Source: Blakeslea trispora (taxonomy: Eukaryota; Mucoromycota; Mucoromycetes; Mucorales; Choanephoraceae). Taken from it: a stretch of 64,000 nt of DNA. The stretch is taken from contig JAIWNE010000003.1 of the NCBI GenBank assembly GCA_025331445.1, positions 124,001-188,000 of the forward strand, given 5' to 3'. Within the stretch, counting starts at the first letter, position 1. Every line of letters starts with the position of its first letter. The notes beneath the pieces are model-generated. The model saw nothing but the letters and a program-made list of their open reading frames with translations, did not search any database and was not told where the DNA came from. A program made the translations under genes and the position numbers. Shown here one piece after another: positions 1 through 10,345 of the stretch.

Positions 1-126
1 AAAGAACAATGAATCTATCCGTTGAGAAATATACTAGCTTTGATAACTTCCAATATATCATACATCATTGATTTCTTTGTTCTCTACACGTTCTGGTCCC
101 ATACGGGGTTTATTTGTTTTTACTTT

Positions 127-1181
127 TGTACAGACACACAAGCCGAATCTTCTCGTCCAAGGCGCAAATCCAGAAATGACATTCCACCTCTCGAAGTTCT
201 GTCTCAATTCAAAAACACTTACTTTAACAGGAAACGAAAACTAGGTTCTTTACTAAGAGAGAAATACAAGTCATACAGCAGTCGCTCTATTTAAGGATAG
301 CCAAAAATCTTGAAAATCTCACCCTTAAATAGAGAATACCCTTAAATAGAATTGGTTTTAGAGCTTGTATTGAAAAATATTTTTCAGAAATTCACCCTTA
401 TATAGAGAATACCCTTAAATAGAACACCCTTAAATAGAGCGGCTATTGTATAAGGTAAGTTATTATAGCAGTTGTATGATCTTATTCTAACTTTATATCT
501 GTCCACATCAAAATCCTTTTCGTCAAATTGCAGAAGAACTCTCAGTTATCAGAAGAGATCCAAGTAACTTTCTACTATTAATCATTGTATAATACTTTGA
601 CACTCAACATGTAGAATTTATATCTACGTACTCTAGAGACATAACTATTACCAAAGACGCACATCGCAATCTCAATCATGATGTACGACTGGCTGGCGAG
701 CTTTTAGATGAGCTTGATATGTTTGACGAGCGATTAAACAATACAGAAGTGTCTGACGAAGATCCTTGGAAAAAATCAAGCAATGGTGTTGCAAGAACAA
801 TTGCATGAATTGCAATCATCTGTTCAGCAATTGGAGATTATTATCGACGGAAATAGGAATTCAATCAATACTGAACAAGATCGTGACGCTCAAAGATTAC
901 AAGATTTACATAATCGCCTGATTTAAGTTGATAATGCCTTTAATCCAACAATCACGCATTCGAAGCAAGCTATTGTCAACATTTTGCAACAAATCAGGAT
1001 TAAAGAAGAACTAATCAAGACTCATCAAGGCGATCTCTGGAATCAACTTTCCGATCAATTAAAACAGTTTGTGAACAGCGTTAAACGGATCAAAGACCTA
1101 CCTGAAACTGCAGCATATCTGGAAAACGCACTGCGATTACGGCAAACCTTACTGCAGCAGCCTACTCTGTCAGATGTTTGA
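127..1181 (+). pseudogene. Broken coiled-coil protein gene, unidentified
   Basis: Pieces of one protein can be read along the plus strand. A basic N-terminal piece (ESSRPRRKSRNDIPP) runs to about 275 and is cut by an inverted-repeat element. A Gln/Leu/Glu-rich coiled-coil part runs from about 640 to 1181 and ends in LLQQPTLSDV. The second part carries an apparent one-base insertion in the A6 run at 770-775: removing one A joins SDEDPWK to a long frame starting NQAMVLQEQL. It also has an in-frame TAA at 924-926 inside an otherwise open frame (NRLI, stop, VDNAFNP). The composition would suit a structural or kinetochore-type coiled coil, but I recognise no family. The breaks could in principle be sequencing errors; the transposon relics on both sides favour real decay. 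Confidence 0.4.
276..448. mobile_element. pogo-like MITE copy 1 (TA target duplication)
   Basis: A 173-bp element is flanked by TA on both sides. The left end reads CAGCAGTCGCTCTATTTAAG and the right end is its imperfect inverse, CTTAAATAGAGCGGCTATTG. Inside, the motif CCCTTAAATAGA recurs four times or more, so the element looks built from duplicated terminal sequence. The CAG...CTG-like ends, TA duplication and lack of coding capacity fit a non-autonomous pogo/Tc1-mariner derivative. A pogo-type transposase relic lies 1.7 kb downstream. Confidence 0.75.
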
Positions 1182-1240
1182 AAAGCTACCACATATACAG
1201 CTCATCAGCCAAACAAGGATTATGATTGCAAATGCTAATA

Positions 1241-1396
1241 CAGTATTCGCTCTATTTAAGTGTAGCCAAAAATCTTGAAAATCCCACCCTTAAATAGAAT
1301 TGGTTTTAGATCTTGTGTTGATTAATACTATTTAGAAACCCAATCTTAGATAGAGAATATCCTTAAATAAAACACCATTAAAAGGAGCGACTACTG
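1241..1396. mobile_element. pogo-like MITE copy 2 (TA target duplication)
   Basis: A 156-bp relative of the element at 276-448, flanked by TA. The left end is CAGTATTCGCTCTATTTAAG and the right end is AAAAGGAGCGACTACTG. The inner part shares GTAGCCAAAAATCTTGAAAA and AATTGGTTTTAGA with copy 1. Copy 2 is more degraded at its right inverted repeat. It directly abuts the Fanzor-like relic: the TA duplication provides the first base pair of that frame's ATG context. Confidence 0.72.
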
Positions 1397-1397
1397 T

Positions 1398-1966
1398 ATG
1401 TTGGTCATCAAAAAAACCGGTTTATGGAACGGACGCTTTAATTTTCAAACACTAGAGAGACGTGTATTTGCCAACTCACCAACTGTTTTTCTAGGCTATG
1501 GTATGAAAACTGACGGCCAGATGATTAGTGTCTTTTTCGAAAAGACATTCGTGGAACTTGTACCCCAAGGAATGCAAGATTTGGTGAGACAAAGAAGAAG
1601 ATTAGATTTCACTAATCATACCAAAGGTCTGTATCTGTTATACAAAGAGCCTGTTGGAATTACCGAAGATGATCGAATCACAGGGATTGATCCTGGTAAG
1701 TACTTTCTCTTCTTTTTTATTTATTCAATTATTGGTTTCAATTACTCACTGTATATATAGGCGTGCGTGACATTACCTGTGCTATCGACTGTGATTCTTA
1801 AGCGCTCACTAACAAGTAGACTGCCAGGCATGACTCTTTTAATTATTCTAATGCCTCTTACAAGATTCGCTCGGGGATGAACTGGATCCGTCAAAAAGAG
1901 CTGACAAGTCGTAGTCGCTTAAATATTCAAGCATCCTATGACCTTCTGAGGACAAGAAACACATGA
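1398..1966 (+). pseudogene. Fanzor (eukaryotic TnpB/OrfB-like) nuclease relic
   Basis: An open frame starts at 1398 and reaches a GT-AG intron at 1696-1760. Splicing joins ATTGATCCTG to GCGTGCGTGAC and restores GIDPGVRDITCAID. This is the typical RuvC-I motif of TnpB/Fanzor proteins, with the Asp as the first catalytic acid. Upstream the frame reads KTDGQMISVFFEK, which resembles the TDG...V.V.F.K strand that precedes RuvC-I in fungal Fanzors. Downstream the same frame carries stops at 1799-1801 and 1817-1819, then continues with FNYSNASYKIRSG and RQKELTSRSRLN up to a stop at 1964. RuvC-II, the zinc finger and RuvC-III are not visible, so this is a 5'-truncated, 3'-lost relic. Fanzors are RNA-guided DNA nucleases carried by eukaryotic transposons. 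Family assignment rests on motif reading only. Confidence 0.65.
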
Positions 1967-2118
1967 ACCAACCAAGGCATAATGGAATCCTTGCATTCGA
2001 TTGTTAATCACACATAACGAGTAACTTTGTCGTTTAGGCTGTAATTATTGCATAGTAAGGGGGGGCGAAATGAAGGGAATTTTGTAACTCATTTTGATGG
2101 CACTCAAGAAGTAGAGAG

Positions 2119-2719
2119 AAAAGAAAAGTAGCCATTCTCTTGGACAATGCCTCTGTTCACAAGACTTGCATTAGTTTTGAAAACATCCGATTTGTTTTCT
2201 TGCCTGCTAATACGACAAGCAAGCTTCAGCCTTTAGATGCAGGTAATTGTTTTTTATCAACTAGTTGCTTGTCACTAATACCTATGTCATTTATTAGATA
2301 ATAATATAGGCGTCATTGTCAACTTCAAGGCAAAGTTCAGAGAAGGGCAACACGAAAGAGCCAACAACTTGTACATATGCAACCGCTCAAACAATGCGGG
2401 TGTGTACAAGCTCAAGAGGTACAAGCCCTTTTATGTTGGCTGAAGCTTAGTTGCAAGTCAAGCCAACAACAATTAGCAACTGTTGGGACCATACCCGGAT
2501 TCTTTGCCATACAACTGAGGTGACTATTGATCTTTAACTATCTCTTCTGGGGATGATATGGATGTACAAGACTTTGATCTTTACAATGGTGAAGTTAAAA
2601 TGATCATCACTGACTCTAAAACAGTTTTGGAGGAAAAAGAGCAGCAAAACGAAGTGGAAGAAGAAGCTATTGAAACAGTTTTAGCCCTTGATGAGCTTAA
2701 TCAAAGAGCTCATTGCTGA
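2119..2719 (+). pseudogene. pogo/Tigger-type DDE transposase relic
   Basis: The frame reads AILLDNASVHK, then FVFLPANTTSKLQPLDAG. This is the hallmark core of the DDE_1 (pogo/Tigger/CENP-B-related) transposase domain and contains the second catalytic Asp. A GT-AG intron at 2243-2309 joins it to VIVNFKAKFREGQHERANNL, the usual continuation. The frame breaks after about 2440. A separate acidic tail (TISSGDDMDVQDFD ... LDELNQRAHC) runs from about 2525 to 2719. The helix-turn-helix N-terminus and the first Asp are absent, so the gene is dead. It is a plausible remnant of the family that mobilised the nearby TA-flanked MITEs, though no matching 3' inverted repeat was found after 2720. Confidence 0.75.
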
Positions 2720-3091
2720 CTAGGCCAGAAATCAAGTGAAATTCGCACTAAGGAAGGATTTCCTTGCTCATATCTTTTTTAACAATGTCAAAGTCAGCAT
2801 CGCCTTTTATCACTCTAATTTTCATTAAAATAAATTGTACAAGCTCAATTAGACATTGTCTTGAACCACGAATGTGCCTTTTAGTTTATACATCTTTAAC
2901 ATTATAAAAAGATGATCAATTGTGTTTGACTATAGGTCTGACTGCATCATAAATTTAAATGCTAGCCTAAAATGCACGATGAAAACATTTAAAAGTTATT
3001 TCTATGTCATCATAAGAAAAAAAAATAAAGCCTGCTTTTCCCTTGAGAAGATGAATAAATACAATGATTAAGAAAAAGAAAAAAGAATTAA
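2720..3091. other. Gene-free spacer
   Basis: AT-rich sequence between the transposase relic and the phosphatase gene. No coding signal and no right-hand inverted repeat of the pogo element seen here. Confidence 0.5.
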
Positions 3092-3770
3092 CTACGTGTT
3101 ATATTCACTATGACCTATATGTCCAGCATCTACAGGGTGTTGCTTCTTATAGTCTAAATAGGCAGGGTGGTTTGGATCAAATACATATCCCATATTTTGA
3201 AATAGTTTTAGTTGAGCAATGAAACCTGGGTTTGGATTTACAAATGGTCTTGTTCTCTTAATAACAGCGATTGCTTCTTTCCATCGTAGTTTCTGTGTGG
3301 CCATCAAATAGGCTGCTACAATAGTTGGACTGCGTGAAACACCCGCTAAACAGTGTACAAGTATCGATTCGTCTTTGTCTATTGCATCTTGAATAAATTG
3401 AATAGCTTCTGGAAAGTAGTGGATAATATCAGCTTCCGGGTTGTCTGTGATGCGCACGATCTAGCTAAGCAGATGAGTTGAACTTGTCAACTAAACAGTT
3501 TATTCTTTTTACCTTTTGACAAAACTGGTCTGGTGGATATGATTGTTTGAAATGACCTAGGGTGAGGATATGTGTAATATGATTCTTCTCAAGAAAATGT
3601 TGACTTTCAAGCGCCTTATAGCCTCCAAGCCAAATATGCGGGCATACTTCTTGTCCGAGACTGGTAATTAAAATGCCTCCAGGTTTCCCATCAGCTCCAC
3701 ATTCGAGTATTTGATATAAATTTGATTCTAAGGGTAATTGAGACGATTCTACAATATCTTCTGCTGGCAT
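3092..3770 (-). CDS. Dual-specificity protein phosphatase
   Basis: Two exons (3513-3770 and 3092-3460) encode about 208 residues. The start MPAEDIVESSQL was chosen because it follows a poly-pyrimidine leader. The longer upstream frame is low-complexity. The protein has the DUSP fold signatures: CPHIWLGGYKAL near residue 45, HILTLGHF, then the P-loop VHCLAGVSRSPT with catalytic Cys and Arg (HCxxGxxRS), followed by AAYLM. The intron is 52 nt; splicing joins QFCQK to IVRITDNPEADI, which restores the general-acid Asp region. Such enzymes dephosphorylate Tyr and Ser/Thr on signalling proteins, often MAP kinases. There is no targeting domain, so the substrate is not known. Confidence 0.88.
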
Positions 3771-3929
3771 AAAGTTATCTCTTCTTTTTTTAATAAAAAG
3801 GGAGAGAGAAAAAAAGAAAAAAAAAAAGTCTAATAAAAAAAAAGGGAAAAAAATATGATATACGTGTTCATAGAATTTATTATGTAATATAAGCAGTAGG
3901 TGCAATTTGGAGAGAGGGGGGAAGAAAGT

Positions 3930-5184
3930 CTAATAAGGGTGTTGTTCGTAAGGTTGGTAATGTTGAGGAGTTGTGGTAGAGGGTGTGGTAGTTACAGGTG
4001 TTTGTTGATAACTGTTGTAAGACTGAGACAACTCATCGTCACCGAGTAATTCTTTTACTTCCCAGACATTTTGTTTGGATCCGACAGAGAATTCGAGATC
4101 TTCTTTGGTGATTGAGTCCCAATACTTGTAGATCATCATCACAGTAAGTAGATTACAGATAGCACCAAAGAACATACCATCTACGTAATGTTTTGTGTTT
4201 TCACAAATGATAACAGAGAACACGTAAAGCAAGACTTGACCAATGGCAAAGAAAGCAGCAGCGAATAAAATGTCACCAAGAGGCCAACGGTCATCTAACG
4301 TGTTGATAACAAGGATGATTTGCGAAATGATATAAATAAAGAACATGAGCCAGTTCAAAACAAGATAAAACACCCAAAGTGGCCCTTGACTGGTATAACT
4401 TAGACCAGCCACACCTTTGAAGGTAGCAATGGCAAGGAAGCCGGTAACAAGAAACCAGATAAACGAACTGATACGAATGGACTAAATAGATGTGTAAATT
4501 AGGCTGAAATTTTGTATGATGTCAAATATTCAGTTTTACCCAAAGAGACAATGGTGTGCCATCTTCTGCAAATTGGAAGCCAACAAAGCCATTTAACAAT
4601 AAACACCAATAAGTGGCACATGTTAAACCAATATGAATGGCTGTAAACCACTATTGAAAAAAAAAGAGAGAGAGAGGAAAAAAGCAGTTAGGAAACAACA
4701 GAAATGAGCTTAGTATAGTAAGGCTTTACAGGGTATGGAGCTGATGAAATAGGGATGATACCAGTGACCAACAGCATGTCAAGTAATGTTGTAAGCATAT
4801 ACATGTAGAAAAACATAACAATCTCTTGCCGACCTAGTCATCATCGTATTAGGAATCATGTTAGCTGATAAACATACAATATATTTACCAACTGCTGTAT
4901 ATTTTGATCGAATGTGATAAATCATAATCATCGTCATGATAATAGCTACCACATCAATAATCAATGTAGCTATAGACAATAGTGAGTATAGAGTTGTGTA
5001 TCATGATGAATTATCGCTTACATGGCTGAAAGATGATGTTCCCGCTCAGTTCAACGTTACGAGAATAACAGACAGGCTCGATTCCATCATGTTGGCCAAT
5101 CAAGGGACACAAGCCCAACGCCAAACTTTTACAGATACCGTTAAAGTTCAACGGCTCGAAATAATAGGTAATCGTACTGCTCAT
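3930..5184 (-). CDS. CHS7: Chitin synthase export chaperone Chs7
   Basis: Five exons (5022-5184, 4889-4969, 4730-4833, 4540-4650, 3930-4481) give a 336-residue protein, the usual Chs7 size. The family is recognised from its ordered motifs: ALGLCPLIG and [13 protein letters not shown] near the N-terminus, [55 protein letters not shown] and DDRWPLGDI. About seven hydrophobic segments are visible. The tail is Thr/Gln/Tyr/Pro-rich. Chs7 is an ER membrane protein needed for folding and ER exit of chitin synthase III, so it supports cell-wall chitin deposition. Exon joins were checked by frame: 163+81+104+111+552 nt is a multiple of three. A plus-strand ORF across 4936-5247 is only its shadow. Confidence 0.95.
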
Positions 5185-6344
5185 TCTTTTTCTCTTTCTT
5201 TATCTTTTTTTTTGTTGTATCTTGCTGATCTAGTGTGTGGTATATAAGAAAAAAAAATAGAAAGAAATTGAAAAAAGAACAGAAAAAAAGAATATAGGCT
5301 GGGTAACAATCAAGTACTTTTTTTTAGGGGCAAAATCGTATATAAATAATTTAAAAGTTCAGCCAATCGTTAAAAATACACACAACATCCTATTAAAACC
5401 TATCGCATTTAAACCCAGCAAATGGGCTTTGTTATAAAATAAAACTAGTAAGAATGGCATTCTTTGGCAAGTTACCCCCTCATTTAGACTCCTACCCCTT
5501 CCTTCCTGCTTCTTGTTCTGTATCTCCCTTCTTTTTGATTTGTCGAAGAAATTTTTGATTTATTTCGGATCTGATGGCATAAGCCGCGGTAAAAGATGTA
5601 CAATGGCCTTACCATAATAATAACAAAGAGCAATGATTTTGAATGACCGATCATTTTATTTCTACAAAGAAGGGCTCTAGAAGAGAAGAACAGCCTACTG
5701 GTTTATTAGCATCTTTATTTGAACCTTGACAACGATCAGAACCTTGCACCAAATTCACTATAAGAGAGTTTGGTATGCAATTCACCAGAGGGGTCGTGTC
5801 TATGGACAAGAAAAAGTTTCAGCTAGTGTTTTGCGAAACAAGAAGATTAACCTTGTACTATATCTAGTAACTAGTTTCTAAAGATTTGAATACATTTCGG
5901 CGAGCTACTGATTCCTGAATTTTTCAAAATCGATAGCTATCGTAGTTATCTAAACAAAAGAATACACCATAAGAAAAAACTGCAGAAATGATAAAATTTC
6001 AAGAGTTGCGTAACTACAGACTTGGCCTTGATAGACTTTTTTTTGTTAGCTTTTGTGGGCAAAGATACTCATTCGTATCTATCTGTTGGGTCAGAACCAA
6101 CAGTGCAGCTTATTGTCTCCATAGCAAAACCCTTTTGTGGACCCTACAAGTAGTATTTTGCTTGTTAAACTCGAATTTTGATACAATTTTGTTTGTTTGA
6201 ACTCTTAAAGCATGCTAATCTGAACGAACAGAATGAAAGCAGCCACTAGAATGCATAATGTACTCTATCTTATTGATTCCTTAAAAAAAAAGCTTTATTT
6301 GATTTTCTTGGTATGTCAAATCATCCTTGTTTTCTTTTTATTGT
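5185..6344. other. Gene-free spacer upstream of CHS7
   Basis: Presumed CHS7 promoter side and the 3' flank of the glucosidase gene. A 70-codon frame at 5988-6200 has no family resemblance and is not accepted. No RNA gene seen. Confidence 0.5.
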
Positions 6345-9341
6345 CTAATAGCGTTCGGCCATGATAAGTAAGACCAAGCTTGTCCAGCCAGTGAAGGGAT
6401 GGCTACGGACACCCTTTCCGGTGCTCTCATCATACTGCTCCCAGACATAGCCCGTGTTTTGGTATTCCTATCACATATCCTTGTCAGTATCAATCCAGTA
6501 TGATTGTGACAGACGTTTTTTTTTTTACCTTGTGGACATTACGAATGATATTGTCTCTCAACTTGGCATAGATTGTTTTGGCACGATCTTGATAAGGACC
6601 AGATACATGCATATAATTCTAAATAAATAAAAATAAGCATTCTCCCTCTCTCTATTATGATTGAACTACCTTGTAGAGACTTTGAAGCGTCAAATAATTG
6701 ATATTAAGCCAGATAGGACCTCTCCAATAATTCTCTGATGTACCAAAGAATTCATCTGATCGAGATAAAGAGCGTAGACCATAAGGCGACCATAGCTCTT
6801 GGCTGTTCTCGATCATGTCCAGAATGGCACCTAGTTTAGGTGAGTCGGCAGGTAAGAGACCTAATATCATGGGAAACAATGAAAGATAACCCTTGTGACA
6901 CACATATACAGGCTTATTCTCCTCCAATGCTTGATCGCAGTACATGTTGTCTTTTTCGCTCCAATGGAGGGCGTCCAGATTGATCAACAAGTCTTTGTGT
7001 ACCTGTCTATATTCTTCAAGATCACTAGCATAGTCAGGTCCTAATTTAAGGGCAATGTCTCTCAAAAGACCAGTACCAAAGGCCATCCAGGAATGAAGAT
7101 CCAAATGAAGCTCACCAACACTAGGTGAACCACGAGGATAATCATCTAATCCAGATGTCAAAGTATGGTTAGGTGTACGTCCACGCCATCGGAAAGCTTC
7201 TTTGTTGGGTGCATTTCTACCAAATCGTTCAATATGACCAAACTGTGTCTTTCGGAACCAGTTCCAGTTGAGGCGGAGCTGGGGGTAGATCAAACGGAGC
7301 CATTGATCTGCCAATTCTGGACTTTTGAGGTGGAGTTCGGGCAAGATGTCAAGATCATCCAATGTGCCCATTTTAATTTGTGAATTGTCAAGTAGAACAT
7401 GTTCTTGTTGTTTATCTAACCGATCAATAAAGCGCTTGATGGCGAGATACAATGTAGGTGGGTTAGCGTAATGAGGGAACTGTGTCTGAAACTCAGTGGG
7501 TACTTTGCTTCTAGCCTCTTCACCCAAAATTTGCTCACGAGCAACCCATCCGTCTTTATCGATCAGGGATACCCAGTGTTGAATGATGTCAAGACTCAAG
7601 TCATTATCCCATTCGCCAATCACAAGCTGATGGAAACCTTCGTCCCTATACACAACACATCAGCCGAAAATAGAAAACAGTGTTGGATCTGATTCCATCA
7701 ACCATACCAATAAAATCCACGAGGAAAGAAAGGTCGACTAGGTGTGGCAGTAAACAAAGTTTGTGGAGAAGAAATGCCTGGTTTAGCAGAAGCGCCTGTA
7801 AAGTCCTCTTCATCTTTGATACCAACATTGGATTGATCGATGATAGACGAGCCATGAAAATAACCAATGCCACCTAGCATGTTGCTTAACAGATACTGAG
7901 CAAATTCAATCTCTTCTTGTTTAAAGCCCTTTTCTCTCAAGCCAAATGTCTTTTCAAATCGGCTATCAAATAAGATTTCTTTCTCAATCAATGCAGAACT
8001 GAGCGTCTCGCCTGTCAAAAAAATTTAGTCAAGTTTAAACAAAAAGAGAAAGAGAGAAAACTTTTACTTGTGATAGACTTGTCGTTGCTTTGAGATCGGA
8101 AAAGAACATCAAACTACAAAGATGTATTTTTAAGACAGCTTCAGCTCCAGATTCTTATCTACTTACCTGGAATTCACCTTTAAACACTTTTTGAAAAACA
8201 TAAAGGTTAGATACCTGATCGTCTTTCTCTTCAAGCTTATTGCTTAGTGTAAAGTATTTATATGGACTTCTGTAGACATCTTCTTGTGTTCCATGTTGAA
8301 GACGCTCAGAAGCACTTCGGTATAGGTTTTCCGTCACCACGTCTATCATCGTTGGATGAATGATTCCCGAATTTGGAAAGTCTATTCGAGAGGCTACATA
8401 CCTTTGGCTTTCCATACTTCACCCTTTGGTACTTCGGTTCCTACCCATTGTGTACGGCTCATTTCTTGATCAATTGACTCTTGAGGGTGAGTGTTTAGAG
8501 GTCCTGTTGAGATAGGTGAGTGTCTTTTTATCCCCTTGAGTTCTTTTTTTTCTGTTTACCATCTATAATCTGGATTTCAAAATCACCTAATTCAGGTGTA
8601 TCGCCCTCAAGTCGAATAGGTGATTCAAGTCCCTTTAAACATATAAATTAATGCATCATGTCAAATTGACTCCCCCCAAAAAGAAACTTACTTTTTTAGA
8701 CTTTTTACTCATGATATCAATACCACCATCTCCTTCAATACCAACATAGAACAGGACAGAAGTGGTAGTATCCATACCTATAGTTTACATAGATAGGTTT
8801 AAGGAACCCCCCTTTCCATTTCACTGTGTATAACAACATACCATTGTTTTGGATAGGCGTGCCACTAATACGCACACCCCAATCACCACCATGTTTTCCG
8901 CCCGGCACTTTGATGAATTCAGTGCTCATCTTGATATTGCTCGGCTGGTCATTGATCCGTTGAGAAGCATATTCGCGACCATCATGCTTTTGATATCCAT
9001 AACCGCTAAGTTGATCGCCTTGATCACAAGCATGTCGTATACCTATTGAACAAGAGAAACAACATTGAGACATATGATATATCTTGTTGATATCACATAC
9101 GTTGAAAGCCCTGAACTTCACCCGCATTGAACCACATTAAACCAGTCATCACTGACTCTGGAATACGCGGTTTTGTACCAAAATAAAGGTTGGGCCGATA
9201 GGTACCCCATAAAAGAGAACTATTGGAAGCGCTGATGGTGCCTGGCACTATATCAGCTACAACAGTTGTCACCAATAAGGCAACAGCAGAAACTGTTGCA
9301 AGTGAACTTGTCCAGCTCTTGGCTTTGTGTTCTCTAGGCAT
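6345..9341 (-). CDS. CWH41: Mannosyl-oligosaccharide glucosidase (ER glucosidase I, GH63)
   Basis: This enzyme removes the terminal alpha-1,2-glucose from Glc3Man9GlcNAc2 on newly glycosylated proteins in the ER, the first trimming step. The protein starts [10 protein letters not shown] followed by a hydrophobic segment ([12 protein letters not shown]), as expected for a type II membrane protein. Recognisable GH63 parts follow in order: [78 protein letters not shown] and the C-terminal [14 protein letters not shown]. The gene has about ten exons; the largest is 6670-7645. The join at 7645/7708 restores FYWDEGFHQ across the intron. It belongs to the same secretory theme as Chs7 and the PMT gene further on. 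Confidence 0.93.
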
Positions 9342-9811
9342 ATCTACAAATAAAACAGAAGGAGAGAGAGAGAAAAAAGAGAGAGAGAACAAATGCATGT
9401 TGTTGCACAGGACCATTATTGCCCTTTTTAATTTTGTGACTTAATTTGCTATGCATGCCTCGAACATAAAGAACATCAATAGAAGAGCGGACATGGAATG
9501 CGTAAAGCAAGACTCTAGTATGCAAAACTCACCTTTTTTTTTTATTCAAGCATGAAACATTCAGTCAAATTTATTCCATCCATACTTGATGATATCCCTC
9601 TGAAAGAATAGATCAAGGCCCCACAAAGTCACTTATTTGTAACAACAAATGTTGGTCACTTGTATGCAATTCCCATAAAGACTAAATCGTTGGCTAATTT
9701 GTTACATTTATTACACTTTGTTTTTGAAAAAAAAAAATCCGAATAAAGTGTAAATACAATATGGTTGTTTTAAAAGAAAAAAAAAGAGTCTATGGATACA
9801 CTATGTACTGA
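9342..9811. other. Gene-free spacer (upstream of glucosidase I)
   Basis: Contains a GA-rich leader next to the glucosidase start, then AT-rich sequence. It must hold the glucosidase promoter and the uL29m terminator. No distinct TATA element or other gene could be picked out. Confidence 0.45.
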
Positions 9812-10345
9812 TTAAGATGATTGGGCTGCCTTGGTGATTTGTTTTTCATATTCAATTTGTCTTTCATTCAACACAAACTTGATTCTGGCCATTGATTTCT
9901 TGCACTTGTTTCAATAGATTAGTTTGTAGTCATTCAATCATGGCCACTTTCCTACCTTTTGCATACGACCTTGGTTAGTCCAGATTTGTGCTGGTAACTT
10001 TAAGCGTCTGGCTTCTTCTCTTTGGGTTGCAAGCAAATTACGTTCCTTCAATAGAACATACCATAATTTATGAAGATCTTCAAAGGACTTTTGACGAAGT
10101 TCTTGTGCCTTCCATGCACGACCTAAATCAAGTTCATCAGTATGTCTTTATTTTCTCATGCCCTTGTAGGATCTACCTGTCCAGTTTTGTTTCGGTAAAG
10201 CTTGGTTGTTTTCGAAAAACTGATACAAGCCAGTAGGCTTTGTAGGAGTAGCTGCCTCTGTTGAAAGTGTGGCTCTCGAAGTACTGAAGGAGCGAGCTCC
10301 AAGGGTATTGTTGAATGAGCGTGTGATGCGTTGTAACAGTGACAT
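9812..10345 (-). CDS. MRPL4: Mitochondrial large-subunit ribosomal protein uL29m
   Basis: Three exons (10177-10345, 9956-10122, 9812-9898) encode 140 residues. The N-terminus ([20 protein letters not shown]) is rich in Arg and Ser and free of acidic residues, a typical mitochondrial presequence. The mature part has the family core: [20 protein letters not shown], then [12 protein letters not shown], and at the end [13 protein letters not shown]. The first intron is 54 nt, with donor CAG|GTAGAT inside the apparently open stretch. Using it gives NWTGRAW, which matches the conserved GR.W motif better than the read-through. The protein sits near the exit tunnel of the mitoribosome (yeast Mrpl4, human MRPL47). 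Confidence 0.92.

Noticed and set aside
22..294. 90-codon ORF as an intact gene
   Set aside because: Its end runs into the MITE and its first half is hydrophobic AT-rich translation; only the later part looks like real protein sequence.
1398..2719. One single protein spanning the GIDPG part and the DDE part
   Set aside because: The motifs belong to different nuclease folds (RuvC-like TnpB versus DDE_1), and the frame is closed between them.
4936..5247. Plus-strand 103-codon ORF
   Set aside because: It lies antisense to CHS7 exons 1 and 2, which have strong family matches.
5988..6200. 70-codon ORF
   Set aside because: No homology-like motif, Phe/Leu/Ser-rich translation of AT-rich DNA.
10138..10176. 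A 39-nt GC-AG intron in uL29m
   Set aside because: An upstream GT donor (CAG|GTAGAT) gives a 54-nt GT-AG intron and the better conserved TGRAW sequence.
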